Source of the DNA: DATAUK01 sp036268295
GTDB taxonomy: Bacteria; Actinomycetota; Actinomycetes; JAFAQI01
Length of the DNA: 64,000 nt
Direction: 5' to 3'
Assembly: GCA_036268295.1 (NCBI GenBank)
Contig: DATAUK010000047.1
Span: 124,001 to 188,000, forward strand
Position numbers and translations under genes: made by a program. Under the pieces are notes generated by a model. That model did no database searches. It saw only the letters and a list, made by a program, of their open reading frames with translations, and was not told the DNA's origin. Below are positions 34,321 to 43,022 of the stretch, piece by piece. Position 1 is the first letter of the stretch, and each line of letters opens with the position of its first letter.

Positions 34321-34323
34321 CGC

Positions 34324-35547
34324 TCAGGAGATCGTCGAGTGGATCACCTTCGGGTGATGACCGGCGCTCTGGAAGAAGATCCCTGGGTAGGGCCGGGTCC
34401 AGAAACCCGCGCTCGGGTTGTTGTGCAGCGTCGAATGGCTGATCGTCAAAGTGCCGGTGTTGTTATCGCTGACGAAGAAGATCGCGCCGCCGCCTTCGCG
34501 GGCGTGGTTGTCACGCATCACGCTGCCTTTGACAGTCAGGGACATCCGATCGCCGTCCAGGTAGATCGCGCCTCCGCTGCCGCCACCAGGGCTGCCGGAC
34601 GATGCCGGGTTGGCGCCGTGTCCGATCGCGTTGTTGTTGACCAGCAAGCTGTTGAGCACGATCCATGACACCCCGATGCTGCTCAACGCGCTGCCGTTCG
34701 AGCACCGGCCCCCACGGAACGTGTCACGCGTGATGTAGATCGGCTGGTTGTGCCACTGCTCAAGGGCGCGGATCGCCGCACCGCCGAGATCCGGCCCGAC
34801 CCGATAGCAGCGGTTGTCGAGGAAGCTGGTGTTCACCACTCGCAGCCGGCCACCGGTGTCGAAGATCGCGCCGCCGCCGTAGCTCGACGTCGAGGTCTGC
34901 CTGACCTCCGAGTCGCCGTGTGCGAGGGTCAGGTTCTCCACGATCAGCTCCGGCCACTTCTGGTCGTTGCAGTGGTCGGTGGTCCAGGTCTGCCGCTTGT
35001 CGCAGGTGTTCTGGTAGAGGATCCGGCGCTTTCCGGCACCGCTCAACGTCACCAACCCGCCGCCGTCAAGCACCACGCGATGGCTGGTGTTCCTCACCTT
35101 CGCAGTCGCCGTCATTGTGATCGTGATCGGATTCGGCCCGCAGTCGAAGTTGATGATGCCGCCCTTGGCGACCGCCTTGACGACCTGTGCCGAGGTGCAG
35201 CCAGCCTTACGCCCGGAGCCGATCACGCTGGTCGGATGGCTGGTGTTAACGGCCCGCCCGGCCCGGGGTACGGCGGCGCGACCTGCCGGATTTCCGGCGA
35301 CAGACACCGCCCGCTCAGTCCGGACGTGATGGGTGAGCGTCGGCACGGACCGAGCATTAGAAGCGCCGATCGCAGGATTTGTGAGACCCAGCGCCGCCAG
35401 TGCAATGGCGACGCCCGCGACTGCGAGGCGCGCCAAGCTCGATCCATCGGCAATGCCGGCCGCGTAGTGCGCGTCGGGGCACCAACCGGGCAGTGGCACC
35501 GATGTCATACCTGGGGGCTCCTTGTCAGCCATCGCGACATCACCCAT
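34324..35547 (-). CDS. Secreted right-handed beta-helix protein
   Basis: A 407-aa protein. An unusual 40-residue leader precedes the hydrophobic export segment (LAVAGVAIALAALGLTNP). From about residue 120 the sequence has short repeats of parallel beta-helix type: GGGLVTLSG, LIVENLTLAHGD, YGGGAIFDTGG, GGGSGGAIYLDG and EGGGAIFFVSDN. These resemble chlamydial Pmp-type GGAI repeats. Probably an extracellular polysaccharide-binding or adhesive protein. An ATG at 35532 is an alternative start. Confidence 0.72.
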   Translation of the reverse strand: MGDVAMADKEPPGMTSVPLPGWCPDAHYAAGIADGSSLARLAVAGVAIALAALGLTNPAIGASNARSVPTLTHHVRTERAVSVAGNPAGRAAVPRAGRAVNTSHPTSVIGSGRKAGCTSAQVVKAVAKGGIINFDCGPNPITITMTATAKVRNTSHRVVLDGGGLVTLSGAGKRRILYQNTCDKRQTWTTDHCNDQKWPELIVENLTLAHGDSEVRQTSTSSYGGGAIFDTGGRLRVVNTSFLDNRCYRVGPDLGGAAIRALEQWHNQPIYITRDTFRGGRCSNGSALSSIGVSWIVLNSLLVNNNAIGHGANPASSGSPGGGSGGAIYLDGDRMSLTVKGSVMRDNHAREGGGAIFFVSDNNTGTLTISHSTLHNNPSAGFWTRPYPGIFFQSAGHHPKVIHSTIS

Positions 35548-35591
35548 GTCATCGACACGGAATCAGCCAGCACTTGAGCCCGGTAGGACCC

Positions 35592-35768
35592 CTATTCGGC
35601 TGGCTGCCCCATCGCGGAGAGGTAGGAGAAGTACAGCATTTCCATCAGTTTTGCGTCGGCCGGGCGAAGCGCTGGGTCGGTGAGCCGCTCCTGATAGCGG
35701 GCCATGATGTCGCGGATCGCATCGTTGATCTCGCGGAACTCCTCGGAGGTCGCCGCCGCCCTGATCAG
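35592..35768 (-). CDS. Small protein overlapping the upstream gene, non-ATG start
   Basis: The frame reads TSEEFREINDAIRDIMARYQ, then ERLTDPALRPADAKLMEML and ends AMGQPAE. It is amphipathic and protein-like, and lies directly after the PH-like protein gene with a 4-nt overlap if it begins at CTG 35768 (58 aa). A shorter form could start at ATG 35705 (37 aa). No ATG, GTG or TTG lies near the beginning of the sensible sequence, so the start is uncertain, or it is the separated tail of the upstream gene. Confidence 0.4.
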   Translation of the reverse strand: MIRAAATSEEFREINDAIRDIMARYQERLTDPALRPADAKLMEMLYFSYLSAMGQPAE

Positions 35769-36217
35769 GCGAAGGCGTCAGCGATCTTCTTGACGTCGCC
35801 CTTTGCAAGGGCCGGCACCTCGACGATCCAGTAGTCGCCGCTGGTGAACGTTACGGTCAGCGGCTTGGAAACCATCGGCGCCGCCTTTCCCAGCTCGACC
35901 GAGTTGATCTCAGTACGCGGGACCCGGGCAAGGATCTGGTCGAGGCTCAGCCCGCGCTTACGGTCGATGCTGACCAGCGCGAGCTCGCTCGCAGTCAGTA
36001 CGAGCCAGGCAATCATCGTGAACGATGGCGTGACCGACGCGGCCGCCTGTGCTGGTTCGGCTCCGACCTTCTTTCCGGCGATTGCGCCGGCCAGCGCACC
36101 ACCGAGACCCTCGCCCATTCCGACGTTGCGCATCGTCGCCTTGTTGCTCCCCCGCGGGTTCACCCGGCAGCCGGCAAGCTGCGGCGATCCCAAGATTTCC
36201 GACGCGTCTAGAGCCAT
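35765..36217 (-). CDS. Hypothetical protein, possibly with a PH-like domain
   Basis: A 150-aa protein of unknown function. The N-terminus (MALDASEILGSPQLAGCRVNP) is polar. A Gly/Ala-rich stretch (GMGEGLGGALAGAIAGKKVG) precedes a beta-rich half with TMIAWLVLTASELALVSI, ILARVPRTEINSVEL and LTVTFTSGDYWIVEVP, ending in a helix. The strand-then-helix order recalls bacterial PH-like domains. ATG 36217 follows a gaggtggggg site. It overlaps the small frame downstream. Confidence 0.6.
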   Translation of the reverse strand: MALDASEILGSPQLAGCRVNPRGSNKATMRNVGMGEGLGGALAGAIAGKKVGAEPAQAAASVTPSFTMIAWLVLTASELALVSIDRKRGLSLDQILARVPRTEINSVELGKAAPMVSKPLTVTFTSGDYWIVEVPALAKGDVKKIADAFA

Positions 36218-36291
36218 CCCCCACCTCGCTGTAATCGAGCCGATCCACAATTGGCCGTGTCGCGGCAGTCAAGCGCGGCTCCGCCAATCCG

Positions 36292-36957
36292 TCAACGGTC
36301 GCTGATGATGACCGACTCGAGCATCTGGTAGATGTCTTGGACATCCTGCAGCGGTGCTTGTCCGCCGATTTGCGCAGTCATCACCATGACGTCGTCGCCA
36401 CGCGTCGGCGCAACGGCAATCGTCGCAATGATCGTGCGGGTGCCGTCCGCCGAAACGACGTCGCTGAGCTTGGCATGGCGACCATCGATCGCCATCCGGC
36501 TGCCGTGCGCATGCTGATAGACGCTCAGCGACGGAAACTCGGTCTTCGTCCAGCCGACGAGCACCCCGGCTGCGGCCACCGGCCAGGTCGCGTCGAAGCA
36601 GCCCGCTCGCGATTGGACCGCGCGGTGAGGTGACGCGCACGCGCCGGTGAGTGGCGCCGTACTCAGGTGAATCAGTGGAAAGGCGACGGTCGCGGGCTGC
36701 CCCAGGAATGGCGTGAGGTGCCACTGCCGGGGGTAGCTGACGACCAGGCCGGGGCCATGCCACGTCGCCCATGCCGATGGAGCCGGCTGCTCGTGCAGCA
36801 CTGGGGTGGTATGCACTCGCGCAGTGTCGGGCAGCAACACGGTGCCTTGGGACTTGCCGGCTGAGGCAGACGTGCACGACGTCAGGAGCAACGTCATTCC
36901 GACGATCGTTACGCCGATCCGAGTGGCGGTCACTCCCCTCAGACTCCGAATCCCCAC
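36292..36957 (-). CDS. Putative lipoprotein
   Basis: About 221 aa. The export signal ends in a lipobox, GMTLLLTSC, so the mature protein would begin at Cys and be anchored to the outer face of the membrane. The rest contains GLVVSYPRQWHLTPF and later MLESVIISD, a pattern seen in actinobacterial lipoproteins of the PsbP-like kind. The start is unsure: GTG 36957 or GTG 36933. Function unknown. Confidence 0.65.
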   Translation of the reverse strand: MGIRSLRGVTATRIGVTIVGMTLLLTSCTSASAGKSQGTVLLPDTARVHTTPVLHEQPAPSAWATWHGPGLVVSYPRQWHLTPFLGQPATVAFPLIHLSTAPLTGACASPHRAVQSRAGCFDATWPVAAAGVLVGWTKTEFPSLSVYQHAHGSRMAIDGRHAKLSDVVSADGTRTIIATIAVAPTRGDDVMVMTAQIGGQAPLQDVQDIYQMLESVIISDR

Positions 36958-37029
36958 CCATGGTTCCCGGGCCGACCAGATCTGACGTCGTGCGCGGCGT
37001 CCCTGGCCGACCTCTGGCACGATCGATCC

Positions 37030-37314
37030 GTGTCACACAACGTCGCTGACGCCGTCCTTGTCCTTAACGATCACGCCGTCGACCGACGTGCCGAACGCCT
37101 TGCCGCGCTGGGCGACGAGGAGTTGCATTTGTCGCCGGCCGGAGATGGGTGGGACGTCCGGAACATCGACGGCCATTGGAGGATCGACGGCGAGGGCAGT
37201 CGGCGCGACCTGTACACCGGCCGCAACGCTCTGTCGGGTGGTAGGCGAGGCCTCTTCGTGTTGGCGTTCGGGTCAGCACACAACCGAGCCGAACTCAACC
37301 CGCGGGCAAGATAG
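37030..37314 (+). CDS. Hypothetical protein, possibly truncated by a palindromic element
   Basis: A 94-aa frame from GTG 37030: MSHNVADAVLVLNDHAVDRR, then LHLSPAGDGWDVRNIDGHW. The last 15 codons run through the left arm of the palindromic element at 37274-37355, so the natural C-terminus may have been replaced. No family recognised. Confidence 0.45.
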   Translation: MSHNVADAVLVLNDHAVDRRAERLAALGDEELHLSPAGDGWDVRNIDGHWRIDGEGSRRDLYTGRNALSGGRRGLFVLAFGSAHNRAELNPRAR

Positions 37315-37355
37315 TCGAGCGTGTACCACTCAGTTACGGGTCCAGTTGTGTGCTG
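37274..37355. repeat. Palindromic element, copy 1
   Basis: cagcacacaac (37274-37284) and its exact complement gttgtgtgctg (37345-37355) flank about 60 bp. The same core (GCACACAACCG with partner CGGTTGTGTGC) occurs at 38600-38686. It lies downstream of rnpB and at the end of the 37030 frame. Confidence 0.6.
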
Positions 37356-37447
37356 TTCGGTACACCGACATCGACCGCCGCATCCCCTCGTTTGCGTTCG
37401 ACGTGCGCCGCGATAGCCGACGGCGGCGGCGGAGCAGGGCCACCCGC

Positions 37448-37834
<387 letters not shown>

Positions 37835-37841
37835 GTCGATC

Positions 37842-37847
37842 AGGGTA
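37842..37847 (-). promoter_or_regulatory. -10 box of rnpB
   Basis: TACCCT on the minus strand, 7 nt before the first P1 nucleotide, the normal distance to a transcription start. No clear -35. The rest of 37848-38088 holds no gene I can support. Confidence 0.5.
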
Positions 37848-38088
37848 CGGCGAACCCCGGCGTCCGGCTAGACCCTGTTGTCGTCAGCATCAAACCCGGC
37901 GGCGACGACCGCACCACCCGAGAGTGCGACCGCGCCCGGAAGCATGCGCACCACGGTGACATTGGTCATGACGAACCCTTCCCTAGAGGCAGCGAACCTC
38001 TCGGCACCGCTAGCCGTGCCGAGGGGGATGGCTGAGTCTCGTCGCCGACCTGCTAAGCAATGAACAAGGGAAAGGAGCCGTGACACCC

Positions 38089-38568
38089 ATGGCAATCGAA
38101 GTTGGCAGCAAGATCCCGGACGTCGGCGTCAAGGTGTTGCGCGACGGGGCACCCACGACCGTGCAGACCGGCGATATCCTCGGAAGCGGCAAAGTCGTGC
38201 TGATCGCCGTGCCGGGCGCGTTCACGCCAGGCTGCTCGAAGCTGCACCTGCCGGGCTACGTCCAGAACGCCGACGCGCTGCGCGCCAAAGGCATCGACAC
38301 GATCGCGTGCATCTCGGTGAACGATGCCTGGGTCATGGATGCGTGGGGCGAGGCACAGGGAGCCGGCGACATCGTGATGCTGGCCGACGGCAACGGCGAG
38401 TTCGCCGACGCTATGGGGCTCACTCTCGACGGCAGCGGCGCCGGCCTCGGCACCCGCTCGCAGCGGTACGCCGCGGTCATCGAGGACGGTGTCATCACCG
38501 ACCTCGAGATCGAGCCGAACACCGGTGTCGACGTCAGCAGCTGCGACAACCTGCTCACGAAGGTCTGA
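38089..38568 (+). CDS. Atypical 2-Cys peroxiredoxin, Prx5 type
   Basis: Thiol peroxidase of 159 aa that reduces peroxides. The peroxidatic Cys49 lies in PGAFTPGCSKLHLPGY, the PRDX5 signature. A second Cys (C152, in SSCDNLLTKV) is where the resolving Cys of PRDX5 sits, and VTDLEIEPNTG-like sequence precedes it. The ATG at 38089 is preferred, with aaaggag about 11 nt upstream; a GTG at 38080 is too close to that site. The gene converges with the MFS gene across the second palindromic element. Confidence 0.9.
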   Translation: MAIEVGSKIPDVGVKVLRDGAPTTVQTGDILGSGKVVLIAVPGAFTPGCSKLHLPGYVQNADALRAKGIDTIACISVNDAWVMDAWGEAQGAGDIVMLADGNGEFADAMGLTLDGSGAGLGTRSQRYAAVIEDGVITDLEIEPNTGVDVSSCDNLLTKV

Positions 38569-38599
38569 CGCCGCCGGCCCGCGGGGCGCGCCGGACCGG

Positions 38600-38686
38600 T
38601 TGAGCACACAACCGAGCGCTTTCGGGTCAGCGCGAGCCTGACGACACGCTCACGCGCGGGTGATCCGGCTCCGGTTGTGTGCTCAA
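38600..38686. repeat. Palindromic element, copy 2 (possible terminator)
   Basis: ttgagcacacaaccg (38600-38614) and its perfect 15-bp complement (38672-38686) enclose 57 bp that include the stop codon and last codons of the MFS gene. It shares its arm sequence with copy 1 at 37274-37355. As RNA it would be a long hairpin downstream of the peroxiredoxin gene. Confidence 0.65.
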
Positions 38687-39814
38687 TCGGACCCGACGGC
38701 GCAAGACGACCGGCACCGCCGCCGCGACGGCAACCGCCGCGGCGATGATGGCCGACTGCGGTGAGAGCAGCCGAGCCACTGCGCCGACCAGCGGGCCACC
38801 GAGGCCGACTCCGCCGTCGAACCAGGCGAAGAACGCGCCGGCGGCCGCACCTTGTTGTGCTGCCGGCACGTCGGCGAGCGCGAGCACGCCGAGCGCGGGC
38901 ACCGCGAGTCCTTGACCGACCGAGAGGATGGCAAGGGCGACGATCGCCATGCTCGTCGTGCTGGACACCGCGAACACCGCCAGCCCGGCGGCCTCGAGCA
39001 CAGCAGCGCCGAAGAGCACAATCGGCGCGCCGAGCCGATCCGGCAGCGAGCCGAGGCCGACCCGGCTGAGGATCACACCGGCACCGAAGACCGGCACGAT
39101 CAACGCGCCGATCTTCAGCCCGTGACGCGCCACCACGATCGCGCCGAAAGACAGCACCGAGACATATCCGATGTTGACCAACAACAGCCCGACGCCCGGT
39201 CTGCCGGTACGCCGCACCATCGTCCAGATCGGTGCTGGTTCATGCTCGGTCGACGGCCCGGGAGCGCCCCCGACGAACAGCGCCGCCGCCGCTCCGATCA
39301 GAGGCAAAACGATCGCGAGCATCCACAACCGGGCGATGTGGTGATCGGCATCGAACAGTGTGACGAGCAGTGGCCCGATGGTGAGCCCGCCGTAGTTCGC
39401 AAGGCCGATGTGGCCAAGCGATCGACCGCGGTGCTCCGGACCGGCGATCCGCAGCAACCACAGCACCGAGGCGCTCATCATGAGCGCCTCACCGCAGCCG
39501 ACCAGCAACCGGCTGACGAGTAGTGCCGCAAGCGAGGTCCAGAATGCCGGGACGACTCCCGCCGCCATGATCACCGCACCTGCGACGACGACCTTCCGGG
39601 AGCCGAGGCGATCGGCCCATCGGCCGCCCATCGGCCGAGCGATCGCACCCGTCATCGCCGGCGCGCCCACGGCCAAGCCGACGGCAAGCGCACCCGCACC
39701 GAGCTCGGTCGGGACGTACGTCGGGACGGCACGGAGCACCGCACCGAGAGCGGCGTAACAGGCTATTGCGGCGCCGAGAACCGCTGCGTACGCGCGCCAG
39801 TCAAATGACCGCAT
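38627..39814 (-). CDS. MFS transporter
   Basis: A 395-aa permease with about twelve helices. The motif A loop between helices 2 and 3 is RPMGGRWADRLGSRK, and a weaker copy occurs in the second half (SRVGLGSLPDRLGAP). The N-terminus MRSFDWRAYAAVLGAA is usual for drug/metabolite exporters of this family. The substrate is unknown. ATG 39814 is preferred over one six codons upstream. The last codons lie inside the palindromic element. Confidence 0.87.
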   Translation of the reverse strand: MRSFDWRAYAAVLGAAIACYAALGAVLRAVPTYVPTELGAGALAVGLAVGAPAMTGAIARPMGGRWADRLGSRKVVVAGAVIMAAGVVPAFWTSLAALLVSRLLVGCGEALMMSASVLWLLRIAGPEHRGRSLGHIGLANYGGLTIGPLLVTLFDADHHIARLWMLAIVLPLIGAAAALFVGGAPGPSTEHEPAPIWTMVRRTGRPGVGLLLVNIGYVSVLSFGAIVVARHGLKIGALIVPVFGAGVILSRVGLGSLPDRLGAPIVLFGAAVLEAAGLAVFAVSSTTSMAIVALAILSVGQGLAVPALGVLALADVPAAQQGAAAGAFFAWFDGGVGLGGPLVGAVARLLSPQSAIIAAAVAVAAAVPVVLRRRVRLSTQPEPDHPRVSVSSGSR

Positions 39815-39857
39815 ATAGGTCTGCCTACCCACTGCGCCGGCGACGACGCATCAGGAT

Positions 39858-40691
39858 CTACGGGTCCCCCGCAGGCCTTCCGGATCCGATTCGGGATCCA
39901 GGGACGTTCAGCCTCGAACCTTCAGCGGCAAGCTCGGCGCACCAATCCCGCGCCGCCGCCGCGACATACGACGGCACGTCGAGCTCGGCGAGCAGATCGA
40001 CCGCGGCTTGCATCTCGTCGAGACGCCGGACCGCGTGGACCCGGCTACCCGTCGCGAGCCGGGTCATCGTGTCGGCATTGCTCGCCACGAGCTCGGCAGT
40101 GATGTTCTCCCGCAGCCACTGTTCGCACCCGGCTTCGCGGCTCGCCCGCAACGCCTCGGTCACCGCCGCGGCCAGGCCTTTGTAGAAGACGCTGCGCAGC
40201 AGCTTGCGAATGGCCGCCGTGCCAGCCGGTCCCGCGATCAGCTCTGCCCGGCCGCCAAGTGCGTTTACCGCCCCCACAACAGCCGGCGCGCACTCGCCTG
40301 AAACCAGTGCCGGTGTGGTGATCCCACGGCCCGGCACCGGCGCCATCAGCGCCACGTCGGCGAAGCCGACGCTGTGGCCTCGCGCGATCCCGGCGAGCCG
40401 CCGCTTCAGGCCGGCGGACGCGGTGTTGAGGTCGGCGTACGGGGCGTGCTCAGCGATCCCCGGCAAGGCCGCGATCAGTGCCGCTTCCGCTTCGTGCGCG
40501 GTTGTCAGGCTGAGGATGAGATCCGCTCCGGTGCACGCCTCGGCCTCGCTGGCGGTTGCGGTCACCCCGGAAGTACGGGAGCCGACTGGGTCGTAGCCGC
40601 GGACCAGGACACCGCCGGCGATGAGATCCGCTGCGAACGCCGACCCGGCTTCGCCGAGACCCAGGATCGCAACCGTGCGCGGGTTGTTCAT
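39858..40691 (-). CDS. NAD(P)-dependent dehydrogenase, 6PGDH/DUF1932 type
   Basis: A 277-aa enzyme. The Rossmann motif VAILGLGEAGSAFAADL is at the N-terminus. The substrate segment is ADVALMAPVPGRG. The C-terminal DUF1932 helical domain contains the catalytic-type Lys region TAAIRKLLRSVFYKGLAA and VHAVRRLDEMQAAVDLL. It belongs with 3-hydroxyisobutyrate/6-phosphogluconate dehydrogenases that reduce 2-oxo or semialdehyde groups. It overlaps the dioxygenase by ATGA and is the last gene of the aromatic cluster, so it may act on a ring-fission product. Confidence 0.83.
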   Translation of the reverse strand: MNNPRTVAILGLGEAGSAFAADLIAGGVLVRGYDPVGSRTSGVTATASEAEACTGADLILSLTTAHEAEAALIAALPGIAEHAPYADLNTASAGLKRRLAGIARGHSVGFADVALMAPVPGRGITTPALVSGECAPAVVGAVNALGGRAELIAGPAGTAAIRKLLRSVFYKGLAAAVTEALRASREAGCEQWLRENITAELVASNADTMTRLATGSRVHAVRRLDEMQAAVDLLAELDVPSYVAAAARDWCAELAAEGSRLNVPGSRIGSGRPAGDP

Positions 40692-41674
40692 CGGCTCGAT
40701 GCCACTGGCGGGGTCCCGTGGGTGTGAAAGGTGTCGATCGTCTTCAGCCCCCACGCCTGGCCCTTGGCGCGTTCGGTCGCGGTCCAGGAGATCGGTCGCC
40801 AGTCCGGGGCGAGCACCAAGCGAGCGCCTGCGTTGCACAGCTCGATCCGGTTGCCTCCGGGCTCCCAGACGTAGAGGAAGAAGGTCTGCTGGATCGCATG
40901 CTTGTGCGGTCCGGTCTCGATGTGGATGCCGGCCTCGAGGAAGACGTCGGCCGCACGAAGAATGTCCTCGCGCTGGTCGACGGCGAAGGCCACGTGATGT
41001 AGCCGTCCGCTCGAGCCGGTCCAGTCCGCGGTGTAGACCAGGTCGTAGGTCTTGTCGCTCACGTGGTACCAGACCGCGCTCGGCACACCGTCGTCACCCA
41101 CGATCTGTTCGGTCAGCTGCGCGCCCAACACCTGCGGCATGAAGTTGACGATCGCCGGGACGTCGCGCGCGAGATAGTTGACGTGATCGATCCGCCGGAT
41201 GTTCGCGCCGCGACCAGGAAACGGCTCGGCCTGGTTCTTCAATGCCGGCCGCTGATCCGCCGGCGCGACGTACCACTCGGACTCCCAATACAGCGCGAAC
41301 TCGTGGCCGTCCGGGTCGGCGAACAGGTACGTCGGACCGATCCCGTGCTCGCCGTCGACCCAGCTGCCACCGAGCCCGGCGGCGTCGATCGCCGCGACGC
41401 GACGTTGCAGCGCATTCGGGCCGGCGGCTCGCAGCCAGGTCCGGCCGATCCCTGCCGCGGGCGCCTCGGTCACCTTCACCGTGAACGCCTCGTAGTCGTC
41501 CCATGAGTGCAGGTAGACCGAGCCATTCGCCCGGCCGACCTCCGACAGCGCCATCAGCCGGACGAAGAAGTCGACCGTCTGCTCGGGCACGGCGGTGAGG
41601 ATCTCGACCGCGCCGACGTGAGCGATGTCGCGGCAGCGCTCGACGCCGAGGTCGGAAGAAGCCGAAGCGGTCAT
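40688..41674 (-). CDS. Extradiol (catechol 2,3-type) ring-cleavage dioxygenase
   Basis: A 328-aa two-domain VOC enzyme that opens a dihydroxylated aromatic ring next to the diol using Fe(II) and O2. By alignment to XylE by eye, the iron ligands are H164 (IDHVNYL), a His in LHHVAF (226/227) and E278 (GGNRIELC). The active-site His259 (GPHKHAI) and Tyr268 also match, and H204 corresponds to the catalytic acid. The first domain has HVGAVEIL and PTYLFADPDGHEF. Its own substrate is not evident; the flanking genes suggest a carboxylated or trihydroxy aromatic. It is coupled by ATGA on both sides. Confidence 0.88.
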   Translation of the reverse strand: MTASASSDLGVERCRDIAHVGAVEILTAVPEQTVDFFVRLMALSEVGRANGSVYLHSWDDYEAFTVKVTEAPAAGIGRTWLRAAGPNALQRRVAAIDAAGLGGSWVDGEHGIGPTYLFADPDGHEFALYWESEWYVAPADQRPALKNQAEPFPGRGANIRRIDHVNYLARDVPAIVNFMPQVLGAQLTEQIVGDDGVPSAVWYHVSDKTYDLVYTADWTGSSGRLHHVAFAVDQREDILRAADVFLEAGIHIETGPHKHAIQQTFFLYVWEPGGNRIELCNAGARLVLAPDWRPISWTATERAKGQAWGLKTIDTFHTHGTPPVASSR

Positions 41675-42333
41675 CGATGCACCCGTGCGGCGGGGAGTGC
41701 CTGCAGTGCCTCGATCACGTTGTCGATGTGTGCCCGCATCGCTTGCGAGGCGGCGTCCGGGTCGCCCGCCACGATCGCGGCGACGATCGCCTCATGTTGC
41801 GGCAGCGACACCGCCGGACGCCCGGGCAGCAACGCCAGCTGGAACTGGTGGCGGACCATCTGCCCGCGTAACTGCTCGATGAGACGAGCGGCAGTCTCGT
41901 GTGCGGCGATCCGGCGGACGGCGCCGTGCAGCGCGGCGTTGAGATCGCTGTAGGCAAGCGGCTCCCCGGCCTTTGAGGCGACCCGCATGTCGCGGGTGAT
42001 CTGCCGCAGCTCCGCGCGATCGGACTTCGTTGCCGATACGGCTGCCCGCGCAGCGCACAGTCCCTCCAACTCGCGCCGGACCTCGGTGATCTGGATCGCC
42101 TCGAGAAGCGACACGCTGCGGACCCGCGCGCCGCGATTGCGCTCCATCGACACCAGGCCCTGCGCCGACAGATGCTGAAGGGCAGTGCGGATCACGAAGC
42201 GGGTGGCCTCGAAGCGCTCGCACAGGTCGGCCTCGACCAGTCGCTGACCGGCGACGTACTCGCCGCGCAGGATCGCGTCGCGCAGTGAGTCTTCCGGGGC
42301 GGCGTCTGTTGTCATCTCCATCCCCTTCGTCAT
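41671..42333 (-). CDS. GntR-family (FCD domain) regulator of the aromatic cluster
   Basis: A 220-aa regulator. The winged helix reads LVEADLCERFEATRFVIRTA, then LSAQGLVSMERNRGARV. The FCD ligand domain carries the Asp/His metal set in DLNAALHGAVRRIA, SLPQHEAIVAAI and AMRAHIDNVIEAL. It is encoded inside the operon with ATGA overlaps on both sides, which argues for autoregulation. Candidate targets are the TTGT-N2-ACAA-like sites at 48511 and 50955. ATG 42333 is used because it overlaps the aldolase stop; ATG 42315 has a better ribosome site and remains possible. Confidence 0.87.
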   Translation of the reverse strand: MTKGMEMTTDAAPEDSLRDAILRGEYVAGQRLVEADLCERFEATRFVIRTALQHLSAQGLVSMERNRGARVRSVSLLEAIQITEVRRELEGLCAARAAVSATKSDRAELRQITRDMRVASKAGEPLAYSDLNAALHGAVRRIAAHETAARLIEQLRGQMVRHQFQLALLPGRPAVSLPQHEAIVAAIVAGDPDAASQAMRAHIDNVIEALQALPAARVHR

Positions 42334-43022
42334 CGGTCGGCATCCCAAGCCACGTACCTGACCTTAAGTTCCGCGACTAGTGGGCGGAGTGTATTGACAT
42401 CAAGGCTCAGCTCCCCCGCTTCGTAGCGGCGTCGCGACTCGGCTTCTCGCAGCACCCGCTGCTCGCAGCCGGCCCGCACCGATGCCGCCTGCTCGCGGGC
42501 GACCACGACGACCCCGTCGGCATCGGCCACGACGACGTCGCCCGGAGAAATCAGAGTGCCGTCGATCGAGACCGGTCGGTTCACCGTGCCCGCCTGAGCT
42601 TTGACAGTGCCGTGGGCATGCACCGCCGCCGACCACGCCGGGAAGCGCGCAGCTTCGATCTCGGCGACGTCCCGGATCCCAGTGGTCGTGACCAGACCGA
42701 CCACACCCCGAGTCTGCAGCGAGGTCGTAATCAGCTCACCGACGTAGCCGTCGAGGCACGGCGCGGTGGTGGTCAGCACGATGATGTCGCCGGGCGCGGT
42801 CTGTTCGATAGCGAGATGCACCGTGAGGTTATCTCCTGGTGGGCAGAGCACGGTGACCGCGGTTCCCGCCGCGCGCGCACCCGGCCAGACCGGCCGGACT
42901 CGAGGACCGAGCAGACCGGTCCGACCGGCCGACTCATGCACGGTGGCGACGCCGTACGCGCCGAGATCCGCCACCAGGTCCGGCGCGGTCCGCGGTGGCG
43001 AGGTCACGACGACAGGTGTCAC
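42330..43022 (-). CDS. RraA-like 4-carboxy-4-hydroxy-2-oxoadipate aldolase
   Basis: A 230-aa class II pyruvate aldolase fold. Motifs are PPGDNLTVHLAIE, GELITTSLQTRGVVGLVTTTGIRD with the Arg and Asp used for pyruvate and metal binding, and FPAWSAAVHAHGTVK. These fit the HMG/CHA aldolase branch (LigK, GalC, ProA) rather than the RNase E inhibitor RraA. It would split CHA into pyruvate and oxaloacetate, the last step of the gallate/protocatechuate 4,5-cleavage route. The GalB-like hydratase upstream, overlapping by ATGA, supplies the right substrate. Confidence 0.85.
   Translation of the reverse strand: MTPVVVTSPPRTAPDLVADLGAYGVATVHESAGRTGLLGPRVRPVWPGARAAGTAVTVLCPPGDNLTVHLAIEQTAPGDIIVLTTTAPCLDGYVGELITTSLQTRGVVGLVTTTGIRDVAEIEAARFPAWSAAVHAHGTVKAQAGTVNRPVSIDGTLISPGDVVVADADGVVVVAREQAASVRAGCEQRVLREAESRRRYEAGELSLDVNTLRPLVAELKVRYVAWDADR

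Noticed and set aside
37835..38088. A second small RNA or protein gene upstream of rnpB
   Set aside because: Only short frames with poor sense and no structure beyond the rnpB promoter were found.
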